Origin: Solirubrobacterales bacterium
GTDB taxonomy: Bacteria; Actinomycetota; Thermoleophilia; Solirubrobacterales; 70-9
NCBI GenBank assembly: GCA_020438425.1
Contig: JAGQUQ010000012.1
Span: 1 to 46,047 of the forward strand
Reading direction: 5' to 3'
DNA length: 46,047 bases
Shown here: piece after piece, positions 1 through 11,441 of the stretch
How positions within the stretch are numbered: the first letter of the stretch is position 1
How the letters are laid out: each line of letters starts with the position of its first letter
Notes under the pieces: model-generated
Database searches by the model: none
Told to the model about the DNA's origin: nothing
Seen by the model: the letters and a program-made list of their open reading frames with translations, nothing else
Translations under genes and position numbers: made by a program

Positions 1-1061
<1,061 letters not shown>

Positions 1062-1083
1062 TCACGCTACCATTCATTCGCCC

Positions 1084-1722
1084 ATGGGATCGTCGGAACG
1101 CACCGAAAGACTCGCCGCCTCACCTGACCTTTTCGAGAACCGATTCCTCAATTTCTTCTCGAGAGTTCACCCGGTAGTGCCCCTGCTCATCTACGGACCG
1201 GTCATCGCGGTTCTGGTCTGGCTGGGGGTCGACCGGGGGCTTTCCGCCCTCTCGACGATCGGCCTCTTCGTTGCCGGGCTGGCGATCTGGACCCTTTCCG
1301 AGTACTGGCTTCACCGGCTGCTTTTCCACTGGACGCCCAGGTTCAAGGGTGGCGACAAGATCAACTTCATCATCCACGGGGTCCATCACGACCACCCGAA
1401 CGACAAGATGAGGCTGGTCATGCCGCCGGCCGCGAGCATTCCGCTCGCCCTGATCTTCTATGCCGCTTTCATGCTGATTTTCGGCTCTCCCGAAGGATGG
1501 GTGCTGTTCGGCGGGTTCCTGACCGGGTACCTGGCCTACGACTACACGCACTACTACCTCCACCACTTCGTGCCGAAGTCGAAGATCGGGAAGCGGGTGC
1601 GTGAGCACCACATGCGGCATCACTTCCAGGACCATCACTACGGGTACGGCGTTTCGACCCCGTTCTGGGATTACATCTTCCGCACCGTGCCTCGGTCGCG
1701 GAAACCTGATCGAAACGCCTGA
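1084..1722 (+). CDS. Fatty acid hydroxylase / sterol desaturase superfamily membrane protein
   Basis: A 212-residue di-iron membrane oxygenase of the FA2H/SCS7 and sterol desaturase superfamily, probably adding a hydroxyl group to a lipid acyl chain. The metal-binding histidine clusters are all visible: EYWLHRLLFH, HGVHHDHP, THYYLHH and HHMRHHFQDHH. Hydrophobic segments lie near residues 30-50, 55-75 and 120-155. The family usually has about 200 residues in this short form without a cytochrome b5 domain, so the protein looks complete. The reading frame stays open upstream of 1084, but that upstream part overlaps ahcY, so ATG 1084 is chosen. A possible -10 box, TACCAT, lies at 1068-1073. No redox partner is adjacent. 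Confidence 0.9.
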   Translation: MGSSERTERLAASPDLFENRFLNFFSRVHPVVPLLIYGPVIAVLVWLGVDRGLSALSTIGLFVAGLAIWTLSEYWLHRLLFHWTPRFKGGDKINFIIHGVHHDHPNDKMRLVMPPAASIPLALIFYAAFMLIFGSPEGWVLFGGFLTGYLAYDYTHYYLHHFVPKSKIGKRVREHHMRHHFQDHHYGYGVSTPFWDYIFRTVPRSRKPDRNA

Positions 1723-1847
1723 GTCCCGGTTCCCGGGGCCTCCGGACTGAACAACCGGCCGGAAATTTCTTAACCCGATTCGAGTGAAACTTTCCCGCGG
1801 GAAAGGGGTTCTTTCCATACAGTTACGCCAGTTCTGACCGGCATCTT

Positions 1848-1971
1848 CGACTCTTCGGAGTCGGCCTTGTCAGGCGGAAAAGGATCAGGGGGATCCGGAC
1901 CCGTCTCATGTCAGCGCCTCAAGGTTGCTGCGTTGCCGCTTCAGATCAGAGTTGTAGGGAGCGACTCTGAT
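1848..1971 (+). promoter_or_regulatory. Structured leader: UUCG hairpin and inverted repeat upstream of the surface-protein gene
   Basis: The 280 bases before the surface-protein start hold two clear structures. At 1848-1863 a 6-bp stem, cgactc/gagtcg, is closed by a TTCG tetraloop, which forms a very stable hairpin in RNA. At 1945-1952 and 1964-1971 the arms ATCAGAGT and ACTCTGAT form a perfect 8-bp inverted repeat with an 11-base loop. These could belong to a long 5' untranslated region, a terminator of the preceding gene, or an operator. I could not match them to a known riboswitch class. Confidence 0.4.
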
Positions 1972-2002
1972 TTCAGGCTTCACCCCGAACGCAAGGAACC
2001 AA

Positions 2003-4630
2003 ATGACTCACAGCATCGCGTCTGCCAGAAAGGCCGCCGCTCTCGGAATCCTCCTTTCCGTGATCGCCATCGCGACGGTCGTCTTCTCTTCAGTCTTCGC
2101 CCCCGCTGCGGGAGCCACGACGCCATCGGTCACCTGCATGGCCAATCCGCTCGGAGCAGCCACTGGCTACACGGAGTTCATCCAGACAAACGGCTCACGT
2201 GGAGCCGAGTCGGAAGGCGCGATCGCTTACGGCGGCAACCTTGCCGCTTCGGGCATGACGGTCGGAACCCACCTGGCCAACCCGCCCTACACCACTTCCT
2301 GGCCGACCCTGGTTGTGAACGGGACCTCGAACTCGTTCAACCTCCAGCGGGGCAGCGCCTGGACCCCGGGTCTTACCGGCTCGATCAACTACAACGGCGG
2401 CGGTTCGCAGTTGCTTTCGGCCCCGGTCAACTTCAGCACCGCCTTCAGCGACCTGACCAGCAGCTCTTCGGGCTGGGCGAGCAAGACCGCGACCGGTTCC
2501 GCCACCGTGATCAACACCAGCGGCGCCAACCCGGCCGGGATTTCGCTGGGCGGCAACGCTCTTTACCTCAAGGGAACCAACTCGACGCTCAACGTGTTTT
2601 CGGTCACGCCGGCGATGCTGGCCGGCAATGTGGCCGTGCTGATCGAGGTTCCGGTTGGCGCTACCGCGCTGATCAATGTTTCCGGCACCAATGTCCAGAT
2701 CGACGGCAACATGTACTTCCGCCAGGGCATCGGAGGCAGCTGGACCCAGGCCCAGGATTCGGCCACCGCGACACAGAACAAGAAAACCTTCTGGAACTTC
2801 GCTGACGCAACCGACCTGAAGCTGAACACCGGTTCGGCCTTCGGCGGCACGATCCTCGCTCCCAAGGCGCATGTGAACGCCTTCAACGTCGGCCACAACA
2901 TCGGCCAGGTGATCGCCCGGAGTTTCCAGTCCGACCGCGAGACCCATCACGCCCCGTTCGTCGGCTGCCTGCCCACCCCGGAAGGCCCGACCGGTCCCAC
3001 CGGCCCGACCGGCCCCACCGGTCCGACTTCTCCGACCGGTCCCACTGGTCCGACCAGCCCCACCGGTCCGACCGGTCCGACCTCCCCGACTGGCCCGACC
3101 GGCCCCACTTCGCCCACCGGTCCCACTGGTCCGACCACCCCGGACAAGCCGAAGCTGAAGATCGAAAAGATCGCCGACAACCCGGAGGTCGTCGAGGGAA
3201 GCTTCGTGATCTTCACCATCTCGGTCAAGAACGAAGGCAGCGGCAGCTCGGCCAACGTGGTCGTCTCCGACGACGTGCCGGCCGGCCTCGACATCGTCCA
3301 GGTCGACTCGCCCTGCACCTACACCGGCCAGCAGGTGACCTGCGTGGCCGGAACCCTCGCGGCCGGTCAGTCGGTTACCTACAAGGTCAAGGTCAAGACG
3401 ACCCTGCCGACCACCACGGTAAGCACCCAGAACGAGCAGCTCACGATCTACAAGGTCGAAAAGCAGATCTCGATGCAGCCCGGCACGACTGTCAACGACA
3501 GCATCGCCTGCAACGCGGGTGACCTGATCTCCGACGCGGCGGTCCGCATCGATCACATCGATCAGGGCACCGGCGACGCCAACGACATCGAAGTCCACAA
3601 GCTCGAGTCGGATTCGACCGGCAGCTACAGCGCCAGGGTCACAAATCACGCGACCGGCCAGGCGCAGCTCAAGCTGTTCGCCGTCTGCCTGCCGGGCAAG
3701 ACTTCCGAGGGCCGCAGCCTGACGGTTGGTTCGCCGGTCACTCAGACCGTGGCACTCAACCCCGGCACTCATGACCTGACTCTGAACTGCCCGGCGGGGT
3801 CCACCCCGATCGCCCCCGGCATCGAGGTTTCCGGTGGTCGGGCGCTGATCCTGGCCAACGCCCCGGTCGGTGACACCGGCCGAAAGCTGACCCTGAAGAT
3901 CAGCGGCGGCGCGACCACCGTCGAGGCGAGCGTCCGCTGCCTCCAGAACAAGACCACCGAAGTGAACGGATCGACCTCGGACCTCGTCTTCACCAAGGTG
4001 ACCAGGCCGATTTCGGTCGGTGCCGGCAGCAAGGCGACCGAATCGCTGATCTGCGGCGAGAATGCCAAGGGCATCGTTGGCGGCTGGGAGTACGACGACG
4101 GCCTGGTTCCGCTCGGCAACGACCCGCAACCGAAGAGCCGCGTCTTCTACGTCTGGAACCCGACCGCGCATCCGCTGACCGGCACGCTTTACCTGCTGTG
4201 CCTGGAAGCCCGCACGGGTTCCTCGACCCCGGTCGGCGAGAAGACCTACGTGAACACGGCCACGGTCACTTCCTCGACCACCCAGGGTTCGGGTGCCGTC
4301 CTTTCCGATGATGCCTCGGTCAAGGTGACCCGCGACAACCATTACGCCGCGCCGTCGATCTACAGGGCGAACCTGAAGAACGGCCGGCTGGTCGTCGGCT
4401 TCAAGTCGGCGACCCGCTCGGGCAAGGTCACCGTGACCCTGCCAGGCAGTGGCCGGTTCGTCGGCAAGGGATCGTTCCGGCTGAACAGGGCCGGGCTGGG
4501 CAAGGCGAAGGTCAGGCTCGCCCGGAAGGCCGCGAAATCGATCCGCAAGGGCCAGCTCAGGAAGGTCAAGGTCAAGGTGACCTCGGCCAACGGCAAGTCC
4601 AGGGTGAAAACCTTGCGCGTCGGCCGCTAG
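2003..4630 (+). CDS. Secreted surface protein: choice-of-anchor A domain, collagen-like GPT stalk, DUF11 domain
   Basis: An 875-residue exported protein of unknown function. Residues 1-38 are a signal peptide (basic [10 protein letters not shown], hydrophobic core, AGA cleavage region). Residues about 45-320 match the choice-of-anchor A family, with [27 protein letters not shown] and [12 protein letters not shown]. Then come 17 consecutive Gly/Ser-Pro-Thr triplets. Next is a DUF11-type beta-sandwich starting [16 protein letters not shown] and ending near [14 protein letters not shown]. About 300 further residues containing scattered Cys are unrecognised. The last 100 residues are very basic and beta-rich. 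No LPxTG sorting signal or C-terminal membrane anchor is visible, so attachment may be through the basic tail. The ATG at 2003 follows AAGGAACC. It is monocistronic, with a two-hairpin terminator downstream. Confidence 0.85.
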   Translation: MTHSIASARKAAALGILLSVIAIATVVFSSVFAPAAGATTPSVTCMANPLGAATGYTEFIQTNGSRGAESEGAIAYGGNLAASGMTVGTHLANPPYTTSWPTLVVNGTSNSFNLQRGSAWTPGLTGSINYNGGGSQLLSAPVNFSTAFSDLTSSSSGWASKTATGSATVINTSGANPAGISLGGNALYLKGTNSTLNVFSVTPAMLAGNVAVLIEVPVGATALINVSGTNVQIDGNMYFRQGIGGSWTQAQDSATATQNKKTFWNFADATDLKLNTGSAFGGTILAPKAHVNAFNVGHNIGQVIARSFQSDRETHHAPFVGCLPTPEGPTGPTGPTGPTGPTSPTGPTGPTSPTGPTGPTSPTGPTGPTSPTGPTGPTTPDKPKLKIEKIADNPEVVEGSFVIFTISVKNEGSGSSANVVVSDDVPAGLDIVQVDSPCTYTGQQVTCVAGTLAAGQSVTYKVKVKTTLPTTTVSTQNEQLTIYKVEKQISMQPGTTVNDSIACNAGDLISDAAVRIDHIDQGTGDANDIEVHKLESDSTGSYSARVTNHATGQAQLKLFAVCLPGKTSEGRSLTVGSPVTQTVALNPGTHDLTLNCPAGSTPIAPGIEVSGGRALILANAPVGDTGRKLTLKISGGATTVEASVRCLQNKTTEVNGSTSDLVFTKVTRPISVGAGSKATESLICGENAKGIVGGWEYDDGLVPLGNDPQPKSRVFYVWNPTAHPLTGTLYLLCLEARTGSSTPVGEKTYVNTATVTSSTTQGSGAVLSDDASVKVTRDNHYAAPSIYRANLKNGRLVVGFKSATRSGKVTVTLPGSGRFVGKGSFRLNRAGLGKAKVRLARKAAKSIRKGQLRKVKVKVTSANGKSRVKTLRVGR
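2984..3136 (+). repeat. Collagen-like Gly-Pro-Thr tandem repeat
   Basis: Seventeen uninterrupted codon triplets encode Gly-Pro-Thr or Ser-Pro-Thr. After five GPT units the pattern becomes a strict 9-residue period, GPT-GPT then SPT, repeated four times and closed by two more GPT units. The DNA therefore has a 9-base period nested in a 27-base period. Synonymous positions vary (ggc/ggt, ccg/ccc, acc/act), which argues that selection acts on the peptide rather than that the array expanded recently. It forms an extended linker between the choice-of-anchor A and DUF11 domains. Confidence 0.93.
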
Positions 4631-4645
4631 TTTCCACGTCCAGAA

Positions 4646-4697
4646 GAGCCGCCCCGGCGGCTCCAGGGGCCTCGATCTTGGAGAGAGATCGGGGCCC
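4646..4697. terminator. Double-hairpin bidirectional terminator between convergent genes
   Basis: Hairpin one pairs GAGCCGCC with GGCGGCTC (4646-4663, 2-base loop). Hairpin two pairs GGGCCTCGATCT (4667-4678) with AGATCGGGGCCC (4686-4697), with a single G-U pair. The structures fill the 74 bases between the surface-protein stop and the stop of the convergent dehydrogenase, so they probably end transcription from both sides. Only a short T-containing tail follows on the plus strand. Confidence 0.7.
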
Positions 4698-4704
4698 TTC
4701 GTGT

Positions 4705-5667
4705 TTATCCGACCGGATTCGGTGGCTCTTCGCCACGCAGGACGGCGATGACGTTGGCCGCCACGATCCGGCTCATCTCGTCCCTCGAGCGGTAGGTGGC
4801 CGAGCCGATGTGCGGGGCAAGAGCGACCCTCGGGGCGGTCAGAAGGCCGGGGTGAATCGCTGGCTCGCCTTCGAACACGTCGAGCCCGGCGGCGCCGATC
4901 CGGTCTTCTTCCAGCGCCCGGACAAGCGCTGCCGAATCGACCAGGGTGCCGCGGCCGGTATTGACCAGCACCGCGGTCGGTTTCATCAGGCCGATCGCCC
5001 GCTCGTCGATGAGGTGCGTGGTCTCCGGGCTACCCGGCAGGTGAAGGCTGACCAGGTCCGATCGAGTGAGCAGCTCGTCAATCTCGACCCGTTCCGCACC
5101 CAGGCGGGATTCGAGGTCCGGTTTGGGTTGGCGGGAGGTGTAGAGCCGCTCCCCGCCGAAGCCGGCGACCAGTTCCATGAACCGGCCACCAATCCGGCCC
5201 GCCCCGACCACGCCGATCGTTGCGCCGCTCAGTTCGAATCCGCGCCAGCGTTTCGGATCCCATCCCTGCCAGCGTCCCTCCCGCAGATCCTTCTCGGCCG
5301 CAGGCAGATCCCGGGCGGCAGCCATCGCCAGGGCCACGGCGAGTTCGGCGGTGGCGTTGGTCAGGGCATCCGGTGTGTTGGTGACGATCACGCCCCGCTC
5401 CGCGCAGGCTCCGAGGTCGACGTTGTCGTAACCGACTCCGAAGTTGGCGACCACCCTGAGCTGCGGACCGGCCGCATCCAGCAACTCGCCGTCGACTGCG
5501 AAGGTCAGGTCGGTGACCATGGCATCGGAGCCGCTGGCAGCGGCGAGCATCTGTTCGCGGCTCGCGTCAAGGCCGAGCGTCTCGACCTCGAACTGCTCCT
5601 CCAGGAGTTCCATTCCGACCGGCAGCAGTTCCCGCAGGACCACGACTCTCTCTTGTTGACTCACCAC
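4705..5667 (-). CDS. D-2-hydroxyacid dehydrogenase (glyoxylate/hydroxypyruvate reductase-like)
   Basis: An NAD(P)-dependent dehydrogenase of about 320 residues that interconverts 2-oxo acids and D-2-hydroxy acids. The Rossmann motif is VVGAGRIGG. The family catalytic residues are all present: Arg in NTGRGTLVD, Glu in DVFEGEP and His in APHIGSAT. The ANFGVGYDNVDL segment is typical of glyoxylate reductase and phosphoglycerate dehydrogenase relatives. There is no C-terminal ACT domain, so it is not a full SerA. Several in-frame GTG codons are possible starts. The one at 5667 is placed best, 10 bases after AGGAG; a GTG at 5676 would be too close to it. The exact substrate cannot be told from sequence. 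Confidence 0.88.
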   Translation of the reverse strand: MVSQQERVVVLRELLPVGMELLEEQFEVETLGLDASREQMLAAASGSDAMVTDLTFAVDGELLDAAGPQLRVVANFGVGYDNVDLGACAERGVIVTNTPDALTNATAELAVALAMAAARDLPAAEKDLREGRWQGWDPKRWRGFELSGATIGVVGAGRIGGRFMELVAGFGGERLYTSRQPKPDLESRLGAERVEIDELLTRSDLVSLHLPGSPETTHLIDERAIGLMKPTAVLVNTGRGTLVDSAALVRALEEDRIGAAGLDVFEGEPAIHPGLLTAPRVALAPHIGSATYRSRDEMSRIVAANVIAVLRGEEPPNPVG

Positions 5668-5690
5668 GGCACCCACCTCTCCTGGGAATG

Positions 5691-5716
5691 AAAAAGCCCG
5701 GGCGGGTGCCCGGGCT
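5691..5716 (-). terminator. Rho-independent terminator of the icd-mdh operon
   Basis: A perfect 9-bp stem, AGCCCGGGC (5695-5703) with GCCCGGGCT (5708-5716), with a GGGT loop. Read on the minus strand it is followed by a run of T residues (plus-strand aaaaa from 5691). It lies 27 bases past the mdh stop, just upstream of the next minus-strand gene. Confidence 0.85.
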
Positions 5717-5742
5717 CTTCCAAAGCGAAATCCGACTCTTGC

Positions 5743-7975
<2,233 letters not shown>

Positions 7976-8024
7976 GACTGGTACTTCCCTTCGATATTCG
8001 GCTAAGGCACTTGCAGGAACCGAT

Positions 8025-8030
8025 GCTATA
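8025..8030 (-). promoter_or_regulatory. Candidate -10 box of the icd-mdh operon
   Basis: The minus strand carries TATAGC (8030 to 8025), which would place the transcription start near 8018 and leave a leader of about 43 bases before the icd GTG. No good -35 hexamer is seen; TTCACG lies 19 bases upstream. A small GC hairpin (gggccg/cggccc, 8081-8095) sits between this site and the divergent acyl-CoA dehydrogenase gene. Confidence 0.35.
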
Positions 8031-8105
8031 GAGCGAAACCGGTAGAGGTCGTGAATGGGTAGTTGACCGCGGGCCGAACCGGCCCCCCTGTGCGACCATA
8101 CGAAC

Positions 8106-9779
8106 ATGCCGGATACCGCCGAAGCCACGCAGCACGAGACCCACAGCGTCTTCAATCAGTCGACCCCGCTGGAGAACGTGAACCTCTACGAGATCGACCT
8201 GCCGCTTCAGGAAGCCGTGAAACGGGAGGGCGCCGGATGGGCCGAAGACCGGATCCTCGCGCTGGGCGAGATCTGTGGCCGGCCCGAGATCCAGCTTGCG
8301 GGAAGCGACGCCAACGAGTTTCCGCCCCGGCTCAAGGCTTTCGACCGGTTCGGCCACCGGATCGACGAGGTCGAGTTCCACCCCGCCTGGCATCAGCTGA
8401 TGGCGCTCGGGATCGAGCACGATCTTCATGCACTGCCCTGGCGGGAGCCGCAGATCGGCGCCAATGTCGCCCGAGCCGCCCTGTTCTCCCAGCTGACTCA
8501 GGTCGAGGCGGGCGTCGGCTGCCCGATCTCGATGACTTTCTCGGTCATCCCCTCGCTCAGGAATCAGCCCGAGGTCGCGACCGAATGGGAGCCCCGCTTT
8601 ACCTCACTCGAGTACGACGGAAGGCTGAGGCCGCCGGACCAGAAGCCGGGTTGCCTGGCGGGAATGGCGATGACCGAGAAGCAGGGCGGCTCGGACGTGC
8701 GGGCGAACACCACCCGTGCCGTCGCCCTGAACGGCGGCGGCCCCGGTGCCGAGTACGAGATAACCGGCCACAAGTGGTTCTGCTCGGCCCCGATGTGCGA
8801 CGCCTTCCTTGTCCTCGCCCAGACCGATGCCGGAGTCTCCTGCTTTCTGCTGCCACGCTTCACGCCGGACGGCGAGCGCAACCGCTTCCACATCCAGCGG
8901 CTCAAGGACAAGCTCGGCAACAAGTCGAATGCCTCCTCCGAGATCGAGTTCCGCGGTGCCTGGGCCCGGATGATCGGCGAGGATGGCCGCGGGATCCGGA
9001 CGATCATCGAGATGGTCAGTCACACCAGGCTTGATTGCGCGATCGGCTCCAGTGCCGGGATGCGCAACGTGGTCGCGCGGGCGATCCACCACACCCAGGG
9101 CCGCTCCGCCTTCGGCAAGACCCTGATCGACCAGCCCTTGATGGAGAACGTGCTGGCCGATCTCGCGCTCGAGTCCGAGGCCGCCACCGCATCGGTGATG
9201 CGCCTGGCCCGGGCCTACGACGATGCGGCCGCCGGCGACGAGGGCGCGGCTCTGCTTCAGAGGCTCGCCACCCCGGTGCTCAAGTACTGGATCTGCAAGC
9301 GGGCCCCCTGGCATGCGGTGGAAGCACTCGAGTGCTTCGGCGGAAACGGCTACGCCGAGGAGTCCGGCATGCCACGGATCTTCCGCGAGAGCCCCTTGAT
9401 GTCGATCTGGGAGGGCTCCGGCAACGTCCAGTGCCTCGATGCGCTGCGGGCGATAGTCAAGAGCCCCGCCTCCTATGAGGCGTTCTTCAGCGAGATCGGC
9501 GAGGCGGCCGGGGCCGATGCCCGGCTCGACGCATTTGTGGAAGACCTCCAGCGGCAGATCACCGGTGAGCCGGAGACACTCGAGGTCCGGGCCCGCCGGG
9601 TGGTCGAGGGCATGGGTCTCGCCTTCCAGGCCTCGATGCTGGTCCGCCACGGCGACCCAGCGGTCGCCGATGCCTTCTGTGCCTCGCGACTCGCCGGCGA
9701 CTGGGGCGAAGCCTTCGGCACCCTACCCGCCGGCACCGACTTCAAGACGATCATCGAGCGCTCCGCTCCCCCGGTCTGA
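8106..9779 (+). CDS. AidB-like acyl-CoA dehydrogenase family protein
   Basis: A 557-residue flavoprotein of the acyl-CoA dehydrogenase superfamily, closest in layout to AidB of the E. coli alkylation response (about 540 residues). The first 30 residues include the AidB-type opening [15 protein letters not shown]. The FAD and substrate loop reads [13 protein letters not shown], the middle domain [17 protein letters not shown], and the C-terminal helical domain ends with [15 protein letters not shown] and [10 protein letters not shown], as in AidB and isovaleryl-CoA dehydrogenase relatives. The usual acyl-CoA dehydrogenase length is about 380, so the extra N- and C-terminal parts support AidB. 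No ada or alk gene is adjacent. No Shine-Dalgarno precedes the ATG. Its role in DNA protection is assumed from the family. Confidence 0.88.
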   Translation: MPDTAEATQHETHSVFNQSTPLENVNLYEIDLPLQEAVKREGAGWAEDRILALGEICGRPEIQLAGSDANEFPPRLKAFDRFGHRIDEVEFHPAWHQLMALGIEHDLHALPWREPQIGANVARAALFSQLTQVEAGVGCPISMTFSVIPSLRNQPEVATEWEPRFTSLEYDGRLRPPDQKPGCLAGMAMTEKQGGSDVRANTTRAVALNGGGPGAEYEITGHKWFCSAPMCDAFLVLAQTDAGVSCFLLPRFTPDGERNRFHIQRLKDKLGNKSNASSEIEFRGAWARMIGEDGRGIRTIIEMVSHTRLDCAIGSSAGMRNVVARAIHHTQGRSAFGKTLIDQPLMENVLADLALESEAATASVMRLARAYDDAAAGDEGAALLQRLATPVLKYWICKRAPWHAVEALECFGGNGYAEESGMPRIFRESPLMSIWEGSGNVQCLDALRAIVKSPASYEAFFSEIGEAAGADARLDAFVEDLQRQITGEPETLEVRARRVVEGMGLAFQASMLVRHGDPAVADAFCASRLAGDWGEAFGTLPAGTDFKTIIERSAPPV

Positions 9780-9784
9780 AACCT

Positions 9785-9829
9785 GAGTGTCAATTAACCC
9801 CGCTATACAGGGTTAATTGACACGCAGCT
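9785..9829. repeat. Copy 1 of a dispersed 45-base palindromic repeat; likely bidirectional terminator
   Basis: The core is a perfect 14-bp inverted repeat: GTGTCAATTAACCC (9787-9800), 9-base loop, GGGTTAATTGACAC (9810-9823). The whole 45-base segment aligns without gaps to 28316-28360, with 36 identical positions by my count. Both copies sit between the stop codons of convergent genes. The AT-rich arms are unlike the surrounding GC-rich DNA. It may act as a terminator, or be a small REP-like mobile or structural repeat. Confidence 0.8.
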
Positions 9830-9838
9830 GTCGGGCTC

Positions 9839-10288
9839 CTATTCCGACGGAGGGTCGCCGGCGAACTTGGGGCCGGGCCGTTCCATGATCCGGAAGCTGG
9901 GCTTGCGGAAGCCGAGTTCGCCGTACATCTCGTGGGCGTCGGCGGTACCGAGCAGCCAGCGCAGGTCCTTGAGCGGGCTGCCGTCGACCATCTCGCGGAC
10001 CAGCTCCTTGCCGAGCCCGCGGCCCCGGTGGACCTCCAGTACGAAGACGTCACAGAGGTAGGCGAAGACGACCTCGTCCGAGGCGGCACGGCAGTAGCCG
10101 ACCGTTGAGCCATCGGGCGCGTACAGGCCAACCACCCGGGAGGCCTCGTGGAAAGTCTTTTCGATCAGCTCGCGCGGCCGGTCCTTCGACCAGTAGGCCT
10201 CGTTGGCAAGGAAGTCGCAGACCACATCGAGGTCGACCCGCCCGGGATCGTCATCGAGTTCATAGCCATCTGCGAGTTTCCGCTTCAC
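9839..10288 (-). CDS. GNAT family N-acetyltransferase
   Basis: A 149-residue acetyl-CoA-dependent acetyltransferase. The central acetyl-CoA binding motif A is DVFVLEVHRGRGLGKELV with the RxRGLG pyrophosphate loop, preceded by the beta-strand YCRAASDEVVFAYL. The C-terminal ADAHEMYGELGFRKP segment is the usual motif B end (MYxxLGF). The length is typical of single-domain GNATs. The start is GTG 10288, and no strong Shine-Dalgarno is seen. It is convergent with the AidB-like gene and divergent from the toxin-antitoxin pair. The substrate is unknown. Confidence 0.88.
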   Translation of the reverse strand: MKRKLADGYELDDDPGRVDLDVVCDFLANEAYWSKDRPRELIEKTFHEASRVVGLYAPDGSTVGYCRAASDEVVFAYLCDVFVLEVHRGRGLGKELVREMVDGSPLKDLRWLLGTADAHEMYGELGFRKPSFRIMERPGPKFAGDPPSE

Positions 10289-10340
10289 CCGGAAGAGGTT
10301 TGCACGGAGGCCGTATCAGCTGCGAAATCGATGCACAATT

Positions 10341-10370
10341 GTTACATCACCTACTAGAATGCGATGTAAC
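10341..10370 (+). promoter_or_regulatory. Palindromic operator and promoter of the VapBC-type operon
   Basis: A perfect 8-bp inverted repeat, GTTACATC (10341-10348) and GATGTAAC (10363-10370), flanks a candidate -10 box TAGAAT (10355-10360). A weak -35, TGCACA, lies at 10332-10337 with 17-base spacing. The right arm ends exactly at the ATG at 10371. Antitoxins of the ribbon-helix-helix class normally repress their own promoter through such palindromes, so this is the expected autoregulatory site. Confidence 0.65.
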
Positions 10371-10622
10371 ATGGCAAGGATGAAGCGGCTCCAGATTTCA
10401 CTCGAACCCGAACTCGACCGGCAGCTCGAGCAGCAGGCCCGCCTGGAGAATGTGTCCAAGGCGGAAGTAGTTCGACGAAGCCTGAAAGAGCAGTTGAAGC
10501 CAGCCGTGCGGTTTGAGGATGATCCCCTCTTCCAGATGTTCGGCACCGGCACCGGCGAGGGCCTTGAGCCGGGCGAAAGCATAGACGAGATTGTCTACGG
10601 GCGAAAAGCGGACCGGCGTTGA
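10371..10622 (+). CDS. vapB: Ribbon-helix-helix antitoxin (VapB/CopG type)
   Basis: An 83-residue DNA-binding antitoxin. The N-terminus MKRLQISLEPELDRQLEQ is a ribbon-helix-helix beta-strand and first helix, followed by NVSKAEVVRRSLKEQL, the second helix. The acidic C-terminal part (FEDDPLFQMFGTGTGEG, then ESIDEIVYG) is the usual toxin-neutralising tail. ATG 10371 follows the operator directly and would give an almost leaderless mRNA; ATG 10380 is an alternative start. Its stop overlaps the toxin start by 4 bases. Base composition here is visibly poorer in GC than in neighbouring genes, which fits horizontal acquisition. Confidence 0.85.
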   Translation: MARMKRLQISLEPELDRQLEQQARLENVSKAEVVRRSLKEQLKPAVRFEDDPLFQMFGTGTGEGLEPGESIDEIVYGRKADRR

Positions 10623-11017
10623 TCTTTGTCGACACCTCCTTCTTTTTCGCGGCGGTAGAACCCGGCGACCGTTCACATGCAGAGGCCATGGCCCTAAGCA
10701 GGAAGATCTCCGGAGAGCGACTGATCACGACGAACCTGGTCATGGGAGAGACCTGGACCCTGATGCGCTACAGAAGCGGGTTTCAGACAGCGGTGCGCTT
10801 CCTCGATTCCCTTGAGATGAGTGATTCGATCGAAATCGAACAGATTCACTCAAAGCTGGAAACGGAATCCTTCGGATGGCTGCGGGTCCACGACGAACGC
10901 GAGTACTCCTTCGTCGATGCGACCAGCTTCGCTTTCATGCGAGAACACAGGATCACCGAGGCCCTGGCTTTCGACGGTGACTTCACCGCAGCAGGGTTCG
11001 TGGAGCTGAGAGCCTAG
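10619..11017 (+). CDS. vapC: PIN-domain toxin (VapC type ribonuclease)
   Basis: A 132-residue PIN-domain endoribonuclease, expected to cleave RNA and to be held inactive by the preceding antitoxin. The acidic metal-binding residues of the PIN fold are visible: Asp5 in IFVDTSFFFA, Glu in NLVMGETWTL, Asp in YSFVDATSFAFM and Asp in ALAFDGDFTAAGF. The start is TTG 10619, which overlaps the antitoxin TGA stop (TTGA) and indicates translational coupling. The length is that of typical VapC proteins (130-140). All key residues are intact, so it looks functional. Confidence 0.88.
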   Translation: MIFVDTSFFFAAVEPGDRSHAEAMALSRKISGERLITTNLVMGETWTLMRYRSGFQTAVRFLDSLEMSDSIEIEQIHSKLETESFGWLRVHDEREYSFVDATSFAFMREHRITEALAFDGDFTAAGFVELRA

Positions 11018-11050
11018 GATCCCCCGGGCAACCTAACCCAGGAGAACCAA

Positions 11051-11386
11051 ATGGCCGATCACGGACTGAGCAACCATCACAGCAGCACCCTCGCCGAGAT
11101 CTTCGATCATCAGAAGCACGCCGTCGACTGGCGCAAGGTCGAGTCGCTGCTCAAGGCGATCGGCACCGTGACCGAGGAGCACAACGGCCATCTCAAGGTG
11201 ACGGTCGGCCCCGAAACCGAGACCTTCCATGTGCCGCACGGCAAGGAAATCGACCGCCAGCGCCTGGTCGACCTGCGCCGCATGCTGACCGAAGCCGGCT
11301 ACGGCCCCGACGGCAAGGCCGTTGAAGACCAGCGTGATCGCGACTACGGCGACAACCGCTGGGGTGACCCGGAAGACCAGGCCTGA
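11051..11386 (+). CDS. Small conserved protein, possibly HicA-like double-stranded RNA-binding fold
   Basis: A 111-residue soluble protein with a strong Shine-Dalgarno (CAGGAGA, 8 bases before ATG). Residues 25-85 follow the HicA pattern: a helix DWRKVESLLKAIG, then EEHNGHLKVTV with Gly-His where HicA has its catalytic GSH, then FHVPHGKEID matching the VPxHGKE strand, then a final helix DLRRMLTEAGYG like the HicA LRxILKxAG end. The C-terminal tail is highly charged and rich in Asp. Homologues of this shape are common as lone genes in actinobacteria, to my knowledge. There is no HicB partner nearby, so a toxin role is unproven and a housekeeping RNA-related role is equally possible. Confidence 0.72.
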   Translation: MADHGLSNHHSSTLAEIFDHQKHAVDWRKVESLLKAIGTVTEEHNGHLKVTVGPETETFHVPHGKEIDRQRLVDLRRMLTEAGYGPDGKAVEDQRDRDYGDNRWGDPEDQA

Positions 11387-11441
11387 TCGAAGGCCCGGGC
11401 CCGGCCCGCCTGCGGCCCCTCCCGGCAAGAAAGGCCGCGAC

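Noticed and set aside
2984-3136. GPT-coding direct repeats as a CRISPR array
   Set aside because: The 9/27-base period is coding in one frame, with no unique spacers and no cas genes.
2195-4342. 715-codon open frame on the minus strand opposite the surface protein
   Set aside because: The translation is low-complexity, rich in Arg/Gly/Asp/Val, as expected from a GC-rich mirror of a real gene. The plus-strand frame has a signal peptide and recognisable domains.
8604-9650. 348-codon minus-strand frame opposite the AidB-like gene
   Set aside because: The plus-strand protein is complete and conserved; the mirror has no domain.
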